From: Oceanospirillales bacterium
Lineage (GTDB): Bacteria > Pseudomonadota > Gammaproteobacteria > Pseudomonadales > Balneatricaceae
Length of the DNA stretch: 64,000 nucleotides
Direction: 5' to 3'
NCBI GenBank assembly: GCA_018223185.1
Contig: JAAEYW010000010.1
Span: 84,009 to 148,008, forward strand
Translations under genes and position numbers: made by a program
Shown here: one piece after another, positions 39,281 to 49,933 of the stretch
How the letters are laid out: every line of letters starts with the position of its first letter
How positions within the stretch are numbered: position 1 is the stretch's first letter
The notes under the pieces: model-generated
What the model was told of the DNA's origin: nothing
The model's database searches: none
Seen by the model: the letters and a program-made list of their open reading frames with translations, nothing else

Positions 39281-41185
39281 TTAAACCTCGTCAAGGCCGA
39301 TCAGCGGGCTCTCCATAACGGCAGCAATCGCGGTTATCAACTCCCGTTCAACAGGTACAATCTGTCCATCATGGCGCGCCACCTGCACCAGTCCCTTAAG
39401 CACCCGCTGTCGAACAAATGGCGTGGCCGCAGCCAGCTCCAACACAGAGGCGGCAAAACGTTCACGTGTACACTCAGAGCGAGATACAGGCTTAAGGGTA
39501 TAAAGTCCGGCAACGCCGGCTCCCCGATTAAACGCTTTCAGGGCCAGCTCATCCGATACATCGCCGTGATAAGACAGCATCGAAATCACAACAGCGTAAT
39601 GTTCCGCAAGCACATCGATGTGGTCATAACGGTTCTGCCGTTTACGTGTAGCGCCAAAATGGCCATCGCAATAGCGACTCACCAGCTGATACAGCACCCA
39701 TTCAAACAGATCAATCTGCTGATCCGCCCGAACCACCCTGAGCAGCAATCGCTTAAACGATTTATACTGATTCGCTGACTGTGACTTCAGGGCAGGCAGT
39801 GTCAGCTCAATAAGCTGCAGATATTCAGACCGGGACAACTTCTCAAAACGTCCCAGACAGTCACTAAGGCGATCCGCCAGCGCAGCATCTTCAGCACCGA
39901 TCAGCGTTAACTGATGCGTCCTGACCCGACTATCACCATCCATCAGCAAGCCCAGCAAAACGATACGGGCATCATAGGGGTCTCGCGCCAGGTTATAAAG
40001 ATCACTGTCTGACGGCGGCGGGTTCCCCAAGGAGAGCTCCTGCCCCGTATAGTCCACCAGCTCGGCGCCGGCCAGTGTACCGATAAGAACATTAATGGCC
40101 TCTGCATTCGGACGATTCGCTTTGATTGCCTTATCGGCATCTGCCTCAGCTACATACAGAGAGGGCTGAGGCTCAAGATATTTACCGTCCCAGTGCGGGT
40201 CAACCTTTCGAATCCGGACATCAAGAGGAGGATGAGTTGACCAGAGCCAGCCAGGCATTACCGCTGAAAAGAACAGATGCCCTGCTTCCTGGCATTCAGG
40301 ATGGTTCAGGTGCCCCTGATAATGACTGCCACCAATCACTTTCAGCGCCCCCCCAATCCCCTCGGGGTTGCGGGTAAACTGCACTGCAGAGGCATCCGCC
40401 AGGAATTCACGCTGACGACTGATAGCAGCCTTGAGCATATTGCCAACCATCACTCCACACCAGCCGACCACCATCAGCCCCAGCCCCAACAACACCAGAT
40501 AACCCCGACCGGAGCTTTTAGATCGGGTCGAATCGGCCCACCAACTGGTTCGGCTACTGGCAAATACCCGCCCTAATTCGGCAAAAAACACCATACCGTG
40601 AAGCATCACCAGTAAACGCATATTGATGCGCATATCACCATTCAGAATATGACTGAATTCGTGCGCGATAACCCCCTGCAACTGATCGCGACTGAGACTA
40701 TCCAGCGTTCCCCGGGTCACACAGATTGCCGCATCGGTCAGCCCGAGCCCTGCGGCAAACGCATTGATTCCCATCTCATTATTCATAACATACACTGGGG
40801 GTACGGGCACTCCGGCAGCCAGCGCCATCTCTTCGACGACGTTGATTAACCGTCGTTCAGCTGTATCAGTTGTTAATGGCTGCACCTGCTGCCCGCCAAA
40901 CATCTCCGCAACGGCACCGCCGCCCTTTTTTACATCAAGCCATTTCAGCCAGGCGGCAAACAGCAGCAGCAGCGAAATGCTGCTCGCTACAACAAAAATT
41001 CGCTGCCAGCTGAGATAATCAAGAAACACCCGGTCGGGTAATGCAAGAGGGTCATCACTGACCCAGAGATACCAGGCAAACAGCAGGTTAATCAGCACAA
41101 CCAGCCCGATATTAAGCAGAATAAAGAGCAGCAACAGAATGCGACTGCTCTTGCGGGCCTGATCCTGAGCCGCATAAAAGTTCAT
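39281..41185 (-). CDS. M48-family membrane metalloprotease (HtpX-like N-terminal half)
   Basis: 634 aa. Two N-terminal membrane helices (LLLLFILLNIGLVVLINLLF and VASSISLLLLFAAWL) precede an M48 catalytic domain with HEFSHILNGDMRINM, two further membrane segments, and the downstream Glu in REFLADASAVQF. Thereafter comes a C-terminal half (about residues 380-634) without motifs I can name, containing a TerB-like closing region (LVQVARHDGQIVPVERELI). It is preceded by lemA (37 bp), a common pairing. Probably in inner membrane protein quality control, but larger than HtpX. Confidence 0.86.
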   Translation of the reverse strand: MNFYAAQDQARKSSRILLLLFILLNIGLVVLINLLFAWYLWVSDDPLALPDRVFLDYLSWQRIFVVASSISLLLLFAAWLKWLDVKKGGGAVAEMFGGQQVQPLTTDTAERRLINVVEEMALAAGVPVPPVYVMNNEMGINAFAAGLGLTDAAICVTRGTLDSLSRDQLQGVIAHEFSHILNGDMRINMRLLVMLHGMVFFAELGRVFASSRTSWWADSTRSKSSGRGYLVLLGLGLMVVGWCGVMVGNMLKAAISRQREFLADASAVQFTRNPEGIGGALKVIGGSHYQGHLNHPECQEAGHLFFSAVMPGWLWSTHPPLDVRIRKVDPHWDGKYLEPQPSLYVAEADADKAIKANRPNAEAINVLIGTLAGAELVDYTGQELSLGNPPPSDSDLYNLARDPYDARIVLLGLLMDGDSRVRTHQLTLIGAEDAALADRLSDCLGRFEKLSRSEYLQLIELTLPALKSQSANQYKSFKRLLLRVVRADQQIDLFEWVLYQLVSRYCDGHFGATRKRQNRYDHIDVLAEHYAVVISMLSYHGDVSDELALKAFNRGAGVAGLYTLKPVSRSECTRERFAASVLELAAATPFVRQRVLKGLVQVARHDGQIVPVERELITAIAAVMESPLIGLDEV

Positions 41186-41222
41186 TGACCGTCCCTATCT
41201 CAGATACGTGTTACAGGCAAAG

Positions 41223-41819
41223 TCAGAAACTGACTTTAGGCACAATCTGCAGCTGCTCCCGATCAGCAAACTCCAGCAGAGAGGCATCCCGCACATGGCC
41301 GAATGTTCCCGCCAGAAGCACAGGAGGAAAGCTCTGCTTATAGCTGTTGTACTCGGTCACCGCATCGTTAAATGCCTGTCGGGAGAACGCCACCCGGTTT
41401 TCAGTTGAAGTTAACTCTTCGCTCAACTGGCGCATATTAGCGTCCGCTTTCAGATCGGGATAAGCCTCTACCACGATACTGAGCTTACCCAGCGCGCCCT
41501 GCAAGCCACCTTCCGCTCTGGCCAGCTGTGACAACGCCTGGGCGCTCCCAGGATCTGCTGCCGCCGCTTTCAGGCCCGCCATCGCTTCATTACGCGCGGC
41601 AATCACCGCTTCCAGCGTGCCCCGCTCATGTTCAAGGTAGGCCTTCGCCGTTTCAACCAGATTAGGTATCAGGTCATAACGGCGTTTCAGCTGTACATCA
41701 ATTTGTGAAAAGCTGTTCTGGTATCGGTTCTTCAGCGTTACAAGCCGGTTGTAGATCGCTACAACGTAGAACACCAGCGCAACAATCACGACCAAAAATA
41801 CAAGTGATCCCATGCCCAT
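41223..41819 (-). CDS. lemA: LemA family protein
   Basis: 198 aa: one N-terminal membrane anchor (VFLVVIVALVFYVVAIYN) and a helical domain with the LemA signature VTLKNRYQNSFSQIDVQLKRR followed by YDLIPNLVETAKAY. The function is not well understood. It is coupled to the M48 protease just downstream, as LemA often is. Confidence 0.92.
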   Translation of the reverse strand: MGMGSLVFLVVIVALVFYVVAIYNRLVTLKNRYQNSFSQIDVQLKRRYDLIPNLVETAKAYLEHERGTLEAVIAARNEAMAGLKAAAADPGSAQALSQLARAEGGLQGALGKLSIVVEAYPDLKADANMRQLSEELTSTENRVAFSRQAFNDAVTEYNSYKQSFPPVLLAGTFGHVRDASLLEFADREQLQIVPKVSF

Positions 41820-41857
41820 CGTATAACTCCTTTATCGTGTAAAAACTGCCCGACAGA

Positions 41858-42367
41858 TCAGGCAGAAAGATCCTTCTCCCGCCAGATAAATGGCACCGGA
41901 TGCAGTGATTGCTTATCCTTATCGTAATCCAGCCACAGCTGCTGGTAGGTCTCAGCCAAAACAGGGTGCCGGGCTTTAGGAGCCAGCTCTGCTAATGGCC
42001 ATAGCACAAATGCATTTTCAGTGATCTCGCCACGCGGCAGGGTGACACCATCAATCTCACCGATAAGTGCATCATATGTAAGAATATCAATATCCAGTGT
42101 CCGGCCACTGAATTTCGGTGACGTCCGGCAACGGCCATTATCATCCTCGATCATTTTTAACTGCTTACTCAGCTCGCCCACTGGCAACTCAGTTTTAAAA
42201 GACGCAACGAGGTTATAAAAGTTATCACCGTCAAAGCCGACAGCCTCACTTTCAAAAACCGGTGACAAGGCCAGCTTTTCAAATCGCGCATCCAGCGCAT
42301 CAAGACAACGACCAATATAGACTTCGCGTTCAGTATTGCTACCGATACTAACAAACACCTGAGCCAT
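41858..42367 (-). CDS. folK: 6-hydroxymethyl-dihydropterin pyrophosphokinase (HPPK)
   Basis: 169 aa. Transfers pyrophosphate from ATP to hydroxymethyldihydropterin. VFVSIGSNTEREVYI, SPVFESEAVGF, FYNLVASFKTEL, and SGRTLDIDILTYD holding the two Mg-binding Asp. Its ATG overlaps the folB stop (TGATG), so the two are coupled. Confidence 0.94.
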   Translation of the reverse strand: MAQVFVSIGSNTEREVYIGRCLDALDARFEKLALSPVFESEAVGFDGDNFYNLVASFKTELPVGELSKQLKMIEDDNGRCRTSPKFSGRTLDIDILTYDALIGEIDGVTLPRGEITENAFVLWPLAELAPKARHPVLAETYQQLWLDYDKDKQSLHPVPFIWREKDLSA

Positions 42368-42723
42368 CAGAAGCGCTCTCCCCGTTCAATAATTACACCA
42401 ACATCCTGAGCCATTGGCACTGCACCCGGTTTTCCCAGTTTCAGTTTCAGCCAGCGGACACCAAATTCATCTAATATGATCTGAGCAATCTCTTCCGCCA
42501 TGGTTTCGACCAGAAGAAATTCGCTGGTTTCAATAAAACTGATTAAGCGATCTGAGACCGTTTTATAATTAAGGGTGCTGTCAATATCTTCAGAGGCCGC
42601 AGCCTGTTGAATATCGGTCGCCATCTTAATATCCAGACATACCGTCTGACGGATCTCGCGCTCCCAGTCATAGATTCCGATTACGGTCTCTACCTTTAAC
42701 CCCTTAATGTACACAATATCCAA
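42367..42723 (-). CDS. folB: Dihydroneopterin aldolase
   Basis: 118 aa from the TTG at 42723: the protein then begins MDIVYIKGLKVETVIGIYDWERE like other FolB, and TAAGGG lies at the right distance. A longer frame back to 42747 exists but adds an unsupported leader. Catalytic features: the Glu in GIYDWERE and the Lys in LKLGKPGAVP. Overlaps folK by one base plus. Confidence 0.9.
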   Translation of the reverse strand: MDIVYIKGLKVETVIGIYDWEREIRQTVCLDIKMATDIQQAAASEDIDSTLNYKTVSDRLISFIETSEFLLVETMAEEIAQIILDEFGVRWLKLKLGKPGAVPMAQDVGVIIERGERF

Positions 42724-42772
42724 GACAAAACCCTTACACTCTAACAATCAACATCAGTCTGCCCCAAAACAC

Positions 42773-43087
42773 TCAGAAGGGCTCCGTTAACGCTCTTTGC
42801 GAACGCGTCCAACCAGTCTTAATAATCATACGTCCGGATACCTGCACCAGCATATAGCGTCCATTTCGCAGCCAGATATAGCGCCGGGTCGAACAATATT
42901 CCCGTTTTAGCTGAATAATATGGCTGCAGGTCTGTTTACTGACCAGTCGCTGCTGCTCTCTACCCCAGAACGCATAGAGGGCCTCAATATTATCACCCGC
43001 TTTGATCAGACTCCCATCTTCCATCCTCAGACCCGCTGAGCAATAGTTTGCCAGTAACAAGAGCATCAACACTATCAGTTTCTTCAT
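42773..43087 (-). CDS. Small exported DUF2845-like protein
   Basis: 104 aa from the ATG at 43087 (GAGGAG upstream). Signal peptide MKKLIVLMLLLLANYCSA, then a compact domain with LRMEDGSLIKAGDNIEALYAFWG, two Cys (near 51 and 62) that could form a disulfide, and a basic C-terminus. It looks like DUF2845, unknown function. No operon partner is obvious; folB follows 50 bp downstream. Confidence 0.6.
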   Translation of the reverse strand: MKKLIVLMLLLLANYCSAGLRMEDGSLIKAGDNIEALYAFWGREQQRLVSKQTCSHIIQLKREYCSTRRYIWLRNGRYMLVQVSGRMIIKTGWTRSQRALTEPF

Positions 43088-43184
43088 CCCTGAACTCCTC
43101 AGTCGCACCGGTTACAGCTTTCATCCTGAGCTGAAGTGCGCTATAAAAAATAGCTTACTTTATACGTAACAGCGGAACCGGAAT

Positions 43185-43775
43185 ATGATCGAAGCAGATG
43201 CGGTCACAACGCTGACCATTATGCTGGTCGGCTACCTGCTGGGCTCCATTCCCTTTGCCGTGCTGATTTGCCACTTTATGGGGATCGGAGACCCTCGTCA
43301 ACTGGGCTCGGGAAATCCCGGCGCAACAAATGTATTACGCACAGGAAACCGCCCCGCCGCGCTGTTAACACTGACAGGAGATTTTAGTAAGGGGATGCTG
43401 GCGGTTTCTATCGCTCAGTGGGCTGACCTTAGCGCATTCAACCAGGCTCTAGTGGGGATATCTGCCCTTATCGGACATGTATGGTCTGTTTTTTTATATT
43501 TCAGAGGCGGTAAAGGGGTCGCCACCATGTTAGGCAGCTGTCTGTTTCTTGACTATCGGCTGGCACTATCACAGGGGGCCGTCTGGCTTTCAATACTGGC
43601 CTTTCGCCGCATATCGTCATTGGCGGCAGTCAGCATGTCATTGCTAAGCCCTGTGTTTAGCTGGATTCTGACCCCTCAACTGTTTGTCCCTGTGATTATT
43701 ATGAGTAGTCTTATCCTGGCAACGCACCATCATAATATACGCAACCTACTGAGAGGCCGGGAAAGACAGCTGTAG
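43185..43775 (+). CDS. plsY: Glycerol-3-phosphate acyltransferase PlsY
   Basis: 196 aa inner membrane enzyme using acyl-phosphate to acylate G3P. Motif 1 GYLLGSIPFAVLI with LGSGNPGATNVLR, motif 2 YFRGGKGVATMLG, motif 3 near THHHNIRNLLRGRE. The usual neighbour of tsaD, which is convergent here. Confidence 0.95.
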   Translation: MIEADAVTTLTIMLVGYLLGSIPFAVLICHFMGIGDPRQLGSGNPGATNVLRTGNRPAALLTLTGDFSKGMLAVSIAQWADLSAFNQALVGISALIGHVWSVFLYFRGGKGVATMLGSCLFLDYRLALSQGAVWLSILAFRRISSLAAVSMSLLSPVFSWILTPQLFVPVIIMSSLILATHHHNIRNLLRGRERQL

Positions 43776-43843
43776 CAAGTTATTACACCAGGCAAACAAA
43801 CAGCCTCCGATAACACCTCAGACAACCCCAACAGCTGACAGCA

Positions 43844-44878
43844 TCACGTTTTGTTAATTGGCTCGAGCGTATCCAGCGGCCAGCGTGGTACGCACTGAAT
43901 CGACAAATCACTCTGCTGTCCGGCCATAAGGCGCTGACAACCTGCATAAGCGATCATCGCACCATTATCAGTACAGAACTGAGGACGGGCGTAAAACAGC
44001 TCTGCCCGCTCCTTTTTAACCATCACCTCAAGACGATCACGCAGGCGCTGGTTAGCACTGACGCCTCCGGCGATCACCAACTGTTTAAAACCAGTGTGCT
44101 GTAGTGCCCGGCGACACTTAATCGCCAGTGTTTCTACCACCGCCTCTTCGAAAGCAGCGGCAATGTCCCGGCGGTCTTTTTCAGACAGTTCACCATTCAC
44201 TCTGAGATCATTCGATGTATTCAGGGTGAACGTTTTCAGACCACTGAAACTAAAATCCAGACCCGGCCGGTCGGTCATTGGTCGTGGAAAACGAAACCGT
44301 TTGCGATCACCTAACTCAGCTAAACGCGCCACTTCCGGCCCACCAGGATAATGCAGACCAAGCATCTTAGCCGCTTTATCAAACGCCTCGCCTGCAGCAT
44401 CATCGAGAGATTCACCCAACAACGTGTACTCACCGATCGCTTCGACCTGAACCAGTTGCGTATGTCCGCCGGAAACCAGCAGCGCGACAAACGGAAACGC
44501 CGGTGGCTGTTGCTCCAGCATCGGCGCCAGCAGATGGCCCTCCATATGATGAACACCGATGGCAGGAATCCCCCAGGCCAGCGCCATTGCCCGGCCGGTA
44601 GATGCCCCAACCATCAGCGCACCAATTAAGCCGGGCCCTGCGGTGTAGGCAACAGCGTCGAGTTCTTCCGGCCGGGTGTCGGCCTGGGACAGCACCTCTT
44701 TAACCAGCGGCAATAACTTACGCACATGATCGCGGGAGGCCAGTTCGGGTACAACACCACCATATTCAGCGTGCATCGCAACCTGACTATAGAGAGCATC
44801 ACCCAACAGGCCAGCCTCACTATCATAGATAGCCACACCGGTTTCATCACAGGAGGTTTCGATTCCTAACACACGCAT
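43844..44878 (-). CDS. tsaD: tRNA N6-threonylcarbamoyladenosine transferase subunit TsaD
   Basis: 344 aa, ASKHA fold. [34 protein letters not shown], metal His in [41 protein letters not shown] and [13 protein letters not shown]. With TsaB/E/C it makes t6A37 on ANN-reading tRNAs, including tRNA-Ile. Divergent from rpsU, an arrangement widely conserved. Confidence 0.97.
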   Translation of the reverse strand: MRVLGIETSCDETGVAIYDSEAGLLGDALYSQVAMHAEYGGVVPELASRDHVRKLLPLVKEVLSQADTRPEELDAVAYTAGPGLIGALMVGASTGRAMALAWGIPAIGVHHMEGHLLAPMLEQQPPAFPFVALLVSGGHTQLVQVEAIGEYTLLGESLDDAAGEAFDKAAKMLGLHYPGGPEVARLAELGDRKRFRFPRPMTDRPGLDFSFSGLKTFTLNTSNDLRVNGELSEKDRRDIAAAFEEAVVETLAIKCRRALQHTGFKQLVIAGGVSANQRLRDRLEVMVKKERAELFYARPQFCTDNGAMIAYAGCQRLMAGQQSDLSIQCVPRWPLDTLEPINKT

Positions 44879-44991
44879 TGTTAACGGTTCTCACTCATAA
44901 ATCACAAAGAAATAGCTGCGCGCAAAGCCGCAGGACTGCTAATGTGGCGCCATTATCATCCATTTTAACAATCATTTCATTGTATTTAGGC

Positions 44992-45020
44992 TTTACACTG
45001 CAGGATCATAAGAATAAAAT
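44992..45020 (+). promoter_or_regulatory. Promoter of the rpsU-yqeY-dnaG operon
   Basis: TTTACA (44992-44997), 17-bp spacer, TAAAAT (45015-45020), 80 bp ahead of the rpsU ATG. A good sigma-70 match in the expected place for the macromolecular synthesis operon. Confidence 0.7.
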
Positions 45021-45099
45021 ACCGGCCCTTATTGGCCAGCTGTGTCTTAAACTCAGCGGAACAGACATTAAATTTCTACAGGAAAGGTAAGGTATTTAT

Positions 45100-45315
45100 A
45101 TGCCAGCAGTTAAAGTTAAAGAAAACGAGCCATTTGACGTAGCTCTGCGTCGTTTCAAACGTTCTTGCGAAAAAGCCGGTGTACTGGCTGAAGTGCGTCG
45201 CCGTGAATTTTACGAGAAGCCTACTTCTATTCGTAAGCGTAAGGCTGCTGCTGCTGTTAAGCGTCACCTGAAGAAAGTTCAGCGCGAAAACCAGCGTCGC
45301 GTTCGTCTGTACTAA
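45100..45315 (+). CDS. rpsU: 30S ribosomal protein S21
   Basis: 71 aa, basic: [20 protein letters not shown], then [21 protein letters not shown] and a Lys/Arg-rich tail. GGAAAGGT upstream. First gene of the macromolecular synthesis operon. Confidence 0.98.
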   Translation: MPAVKVKENEPFDVALRRFKRSCEKAGVLAEVRRREFYEKPTSIRKRKAAAAVKRHLKKVQRENQRRVRLY

Positions 45316-45362
45316 GATCTTCACCACGCATTAAACAGCCTTAATACAGCCAGGAGAGCGAA

Positions 45363-45812
45363 ATGTCCGAACTGAAGAAACGTATCAGTGACGAGATGAA
45401 AGCAGCCATGCGCGCGAAAGCAAAAGAGCGCCTTGGCACCATTCGCATGATTCTGGCTGAGCTCAAACGCATCGAAGTCGATGAGCGTATTGAGCTGGAC
45501 GATGCACGTGTACTCGCGATTCTGGACAAGATGCAAAAACAGCGTCGCGATTCGATCGAGCAGTTTAACACTGCCGGTCGTGATGATCTGGCCGATATCG
45601 AGCAACAGGAACTTCTTGTCATCAGGGAGTTCCTGCCTCAGCCACTGACTGAAGCTGAACTGGAAGCAATTGTCACGCAGGCCGTGACCGATTCCGGCGC
45701 ACAGAACATGCAGGATATGGGCAAAGTGATGGCCCTGGTTAAACCTCAGGTTCAGGGACGCGCAGATATGGGCGCTATCAGCAAACTCGTCAAAAACGCT
45801 CTCAATAGTTAA
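45363..45812 (+). CDS. yqeY: YqeY/GatB-like domain protein
   Basis: 149 aa: ISDEMKAAMRAKAKERLGTI, LDKMQKQRRDSIEQFN, LVIREFLPQPLTEAELEAIV and MGKVMALVKPQVQGRADMG. Related to the C-terminal helical region of GatB; suspected to act on tRNA but not firmly assigned. 47 bp after rpsU and ahead of dnaG. Confidence 0.95.
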   Translation: MSELKKRISDEMKAAMRAKAKERLGTIRMILAELKRIEVDERIELDDARVLAILDKMQKQRRDSIEQFNTAGRDDLADIEQQELLVIREFLPQPLTEAELEAIVTQAVTDSGAQNMQDMGKVMALVKPQVQGRADMGAISKLVKNALNS

Positions 45813-45859
45813 AATAACTGCTGACCCTATCCCCTAAAATCAGCAGGTAGTCTGACAGT

Positions 45860-47782
45860 ATGGCCGGACGTATACCGCAATCCTTTATCGATGATCTTCT
45901 TGCACGGGTAAACGTACTCGATATTGTTGAAGCCAGAGTCAAACTCAAGCGCACCGGAAAAAACTATTCCGGCCTCTGTCCGTTTCACAAAGAAAAATCC
46001 CCCTCATTTACCGTCAACAATGAAAAACAGTTCTATTACTGTTTTGGCTGCGGTGCGGGCGGCAACTCCCTCGGCTTTCTCATGGAACATGATCGCCTGA
46101 GCTTTCCCGAAGCGGTAGAAGAGCTCGCCAAGCTAGCCGGCGTTGAGATGCCAAAGACAGAGGGACCCGTTGATCATCAGCGCGAACAACGCATAAAAGA
46201 TATCTACTCACTACTTGAAGAAGCCTCTGAGTATTACCAGCAGCAGCTACGCAAACACCCCAGCAAAGACATAGCGGTTAACTACCTCAAGAATCGCGGT
46301 CTGTCAGGCCAGTTTGCTGCCCGCTTCGGTATCGGCTACGCACCTCCCGGATGGGACAACCTGTTAAAAAAGCTGGCCCGTGATGAGGCAACTAAACTCC
46401 GGCTTGAGCAGGCTGGAATGCTGATCAATAAAGAGGATTCTGATCGTTACTATGACCGTTTTCGCGAACGGATCATGTTTCCTATCCGGGATATGCGTGG
46501 CCGGGTTATTGCCTTTGGCGGACGAGTACTGGGAGATGAAAAGCCCAAATACCTCAACTCCCCCGAAACCGACACTTTCCATAAAAGTCGCGAACTCTAC
46601 GGCCTGTATGAAGCTCGCAAATACAACCAGAATCTTGAGCGACTGATTATCGTCGAGGGCTATATGGATGTCGTCGGCCTGGCTCAATACGGCATAGGCT
46701 ATGCGGTTGCCACTTTGGGCACTGCGACCACAGCCCAGCACCTCGAACGCCTCCTGAAGATGGTCCCCGAAGTCATCTTCTGCTTTGATGGCGACGAAGC
46801 GGGTCGCAAGGCAGCCAAACGCGCACTGGACACCACCATGCCCGTCATCACCGACGGCAAACAGGCACGCTTTCTCTTTCTGCCTGAAGGAGAAGACCCT
46901 GACAGCCTGGTACGACAGGAAGGCTGCGAAGCATTTGAACAGCGACTAAACGAATCCCTTCCACTATCCGATTTCTTCTTCAAGACACTGGAAGAGGGCG
47001 CAGACATGAGCTCTCTGGATGGACGCGCCCGGTTCAGCAACCAGGCTCTGCCGCTGATCGATCAGATGCAACCCGGCATTCTCAAACAGATGATGCAGGA
47101 AAAAATTTCTGAACTCACCGGCCTCAGCCTTGAACAGCTGATTAGCGTTAATAATCTTCAGGAAACCACCGGCACCCATTCCACACCGGAACCGGATTAC
47201 TACCACGGCGAGTCAGATTATTCCGATGACGGATACTTTGATTACCAGCCCGAACCAAACCACTTTCAGCCAGAAAGAAAGTCCGGCAAAGAGTTCGTTA
47301 AAGGTGGTAAGAAATCCCGACCAGCCCCCCCCGGCGGCTCAGCCGTACACTTCAACCCCGGCAGCACAGCAATATCAATACTGCTCCACCTGCCAGCACT
47401 GGCAGTCCAGTGTGGCAATCTGGATATACTCGCCAACACCGAAGATAAAACAGAGCGGCTTCTCTATCAGTTAAACCGATATCTGCAGGAAAACCCCGGA
47501 GTCACCCCCGGCATTCTGGCGATTGACTGGCAGGAACATGACCACCTGAAACCTCTGATTCAACAATTGAATGAGATCGCCCACCAGACCCCCATTATCG
47601 ATGCAAACAATGCGCAACAGGTTTTAAACGACTGCCTCAACCGCTTACAGGAACGCCATCTGGACAGGGAAATCCTGCAACTCAAGTCCCAGCCTCACCT
47701 GAGCACCGGGGATAAGCAGCGTCTCAACACACTGATAATGAAGCAAGCGGGAAGCCGCTTAAGAAAAGCGCCTGAAAAATAA
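45860..47782 (+). CDS. dnaG: DNA primase
   Basis: 640 aa. The N-terminal zinc finger has CPFHKEKSPSFTVNNEKQFYYCFGCG. The TOPRIM domain has IIVEGYMDVVGLAQ and CFDGDEAGRKAAKRA. A C-terminal helicase-binding domain follows. It has an acidic/tyrosine-rich linker near residues 440-500. Third in rpsU-yqeY-dnaG-rpoD. Makes the RNA primers for replication. Confidence 0.97.
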   Translation: MAGRIPQSFIDDLLARVNVLDIVEARVKLKRTGKNYSGLCPFHKEKSPSFTVNNEKQFYYCFGCGAGGNSLGFLMEHDRLSFPEAVEELAKLAGVEMPKTEGPVDHQREQRIKDIYSLLEEASEYYQQQLRKHPSKDIAVNYLKNRGLSGQFAARFGIGYAPPGWDNLLKKLARDEATKLRLEQAGMLINKEDSDRYYDRFRERIMFPIRDMRGRVIAFGGRVLGDEKPKYLNSPETDTFHKSRELYGLYEARKYNQNLERLIIVEGYMDVVGLAQYGIGYAVATLGTATTAQHLERLLKMVPEVIFCFDGDEAGRKAAKRALDTTMPVITDGKQARFLFLPEGEDPDSLVRQEGCEAFEQRLNESLPLSDFFFKTLEEGADMSSLDGRARFSNQALPLIDQMQPGILKQMMQEKISELTGLSLEQLISVNNLQETTGTHSTPEPDYYHGESDYSDDGYFDYQPEPNHFQPERKSGKEFVKGGKKSRPAPPGGSAVHFNPGSTAISILLHLPALAVQCGNLDILANTEDKTERLLYQLNRYLQENPGVTPGILAIDWQEHDHLKPLIQQLNEIAHQTPIIDANNAQQVLNDCLNRLQERHLDREILQLKSQPHLSTGDKQRLNTLIMKQAGSRLRKAPEK

Positions 47783-47999
47783 CCAGATCCCATTGAAATT
47801 CACCAAACCACCCCCATCTACTGAGCTATAGAGCAAACTAAGCTCCGGTTATCGTTTTTTATGCACAGCGCATTGAAAATAGTCTATTTTTATAGATGAA
47901 ATATCCCCATAAGCCTCCTCGGTCTGTAGAATTTACACCCCGTAATCGCTATAATGTCGGGCTAATTTTTTTCACTTTTGTCATCACTGAAGGGCAATT

Positions 48000-49811
48000 A
48001 TGTCAGATACCTCCAAGCAGCAGTCACGCCTCAAGGAATTGATCGCACGGGGTAAGGAGCAAGGCTACCTTACTTATGCTGAAGTTAATGACCATCTGCC
48101 AGAAGATATTGCTGATCCGGACCAGGTAGAAGATATAATCCGTATGATCAACGATATGGGTATATCGGTCACCGAAGAAGCGCCGGATGCCGAAACCCTT
48201 CTCATGACAGAAGGCGACTCCGCTGAAGAAGCGGATGAAGAAGCGGTCGCAGCACTTGCAGCCGTTGAATCAGATGCCGGACGCACCACCGATCCTGTTC
48301 GCATGTATATGCGGGAAATGGGAACGGTAGAACTGCTGACCCGACAGGGTGAGATAGAGATAGCGAAGCGGATTGAAGAAGGCCTGCGTGAAGTCATGGC
48401 TGGCTTGGCAGCATTTCCCGGATCTGTTGATTCCATACTCACAGCTTACGACACAAGCCAGGAAGAAGAAGGTCGCCTGAGCGATATTTTCAGTGGCTAT
48501 ATCGATCCTGATGATGGTGCAGAGATCCCTTCTGCCGCTCAGCAGGCTGAAGCGGCTGAGGACTCTGACGATGATGATGACGAAGAGAAAGAGCGTGGCC
48601 CTGATCCTGAAGAAGCCAAGCGACGTTTTGACTTGTTGCGCAGCACCTATGAAACCTACCAGAAAGCGGTAGCGAAAGAGGGTCGCAGCAGCAAGACAGC
48701 AGCTAAAGCGTTTGAAGAGCTTGCCGATGCCTTTTCTCCGATAAAGCTGTCACCACGTTTTTACGACATGCTGGTCGACAACGTGCGCAACTCTATTGAC
48801 CGGATCCGTAAACAGGAACGGACAATCATGCAGATTTGCACCCAGCGTGCAAAAATGCCGCGACGTCAGTTTATCAAAGAGTTCCCGGGCAACGAGACAA
48901 ACAGCGAATGGCTGGATAAACTGCTTGCCTCTGATGCGGACTATGCCCGTGCCCTGAAGCGCCATGAAATCGAACTGCGCAGAGCACAGAAAAAACTGGT
49001 TCAGGCTGAACAGGAAATGCAGCTTACCCTGAATGAGATCAAAGAGGTTAACCGTCGCATGTCGATCGGCGAAGCCCGTGCCCGCCGCGCTAAGAAAGAG
49101 ATGGTTGAAGCCAACCTGCGTCTGGTTATCTCTATCGCTAAAAAGTACACCAACCGTGGTTTGCAGTTCCTCGATCTGATTCAGGAAGGCAACATCGGCC
49201 TGATGAAAGCGGTGGATAAGTTTGAATACCGCCGGGGATACAAGTTCTCCACTTATGCAACCTGGTGGATTCGTCAGGCAATTACCCGCTCTATTGCAGA
49301 CCAGGCGCGTACTATCCGTATCCCTGTGCATATGATCGAAACGATCAACAAGCTGAACCGTATTTCCCGTCAGATGCTACAGGAGATGGGCCGCGAGCCT
49401 TCACCTGAAGAACTGGCTGAACGTATGGATATGCCGGAAGATAAGATCCGTAAGGTCCTTAAGATCGCCAAAGAGCCTATCTCCATGGAAACCCCGATCG
49501 GTGATGATGAAGATTCCAGCCTGGGTGATTTTATCGAAGATATCACAATCGACTCCCCGGTAGACTCTGCCACCGGCGAAGGCCTGCGTGAAGCCACCAA
49601 AGAAGTACTGGCCGGACTGACAGCCCGCGAAGCGAAAGTCCTGCGTATGCGTTTCGGTATCAATATGAACACCGACCACACTCTTGAAGAGGTTGGTAAG
49701 CAGTTCGATGTTACCCGTGAGCGTATCCGTCAGATTGAAGCCAAGGCGCTGCGTAAGCTTCGTCACCCAAGCCGCTCAGACCATCTGCGCAGCTTCCTTG
49801 ACGAACATTAA
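48000..49811 (+). CDS. rpoD: RNA polymerase sigma-70 factor RpoD
   Basis: 603 aa. Region 1.1 ([24 protein letters not shown]), 1.2 ([21 protein letters not shown]), non-conserved acidic loop ([14 protein letters not shown]), region 2 ([36 protein letters not shown]), region 3 and region 4.2 ([21 protein letters not shown]). It is preceded by a 217-bp gap with a TATAAT (47950-47955), likely its own promoter. The downstream flank is disrupted by mobile DNA. Confidence 0.98.
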   Translation: MSDTSKQQSRLKELIARGKEQGYLTYAEVNDHLPEDIADPDQVEDIIRMINDMGISVTEEAPDAETLLMTEGDSAEEADEEAVAALAAVESDAGRTTDPVRMYMREMGTVELLTRQGEIEIAKRIEEGLREVMAGLAAFPGSVDSILTAYDTSQEEEGRLSDIFSGYIDPDDGAEIPSAAQQAEAAEDSDDDDDEEKERGPDPEEAKRRFDLLRSTYETYQKAVAKEGRSSKTAAKAFEELADAFSPIKLSPRFYDMLVDNVRNSIDRIRKQERTIMQICTQRAKMPRRQFIKEFPGNETNSEWLDKLLASDADYARALKRHEIELRRAQKKLVQAEQEMQLTLNEIKEVNRRMSIGEARARRAKKEMVEANLRLVISIAKKYTNRGLQFLDLIQEGNIGLMKAVDKFEYRRGYKFSTYATWWIRQAITRSIADQARTIRIPVHMIETINKLNRISRQMLQEMGREPSPEELAERMDMPEDKIRKVLKIAKEPISMETPIGDDEDSSLGDFIEDITIDSPVDSATGEGLREATKEVLAGLTAREAKVLRMRFGINMNTDHTLEEVGKQFDVTRERIRQIEAKALRKLRHPSRSDHLRSFLDEH

Positions 49812-49833
49812 AATCTTTTAAATCAGACCGTTG

Positions 49834-49863
49834 CGCCCATAATATCCTGCGGTATTATGGGCG
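49834..49863 (+). terminator. Hairpin after rpoD
   Basis: CGCCCATAATA, 8-nt loop, TATTATGGGCG: perfect 11-bp stem 23 bp after the rpoD stop, but followed by TCGTCCC rather than a T-run, so its terminating strength is uncertain. A second hairpin CCAGAGA/TCTCTGG follows at 49870-49891. Confidence 0.55.
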
Positions 49864-49907
49864 TCGTCCCCCAGAGAGCTGCTTTTCTCTGGTTACACCA
49901 GCAAGAT

Positions 49908-49933
49908 GTTGGTTAGAGCGCTCGACTCATAAT
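49908..49933 (+). other. 26-bp fragment of the tRNA-Ile2 5' half (att remnant)
   Basis: GTTGGTTAGAGCGCTCGACT through CATAAT, identical to tRNA-Ile2 (60,201-60,226), then leaving the tRNA for TTAACGG exactly as at 63,575 (minus). The first 14 tRNA bases and the promoter are absent. It marks the left border of the decayed element copy. Confidence 0.85.
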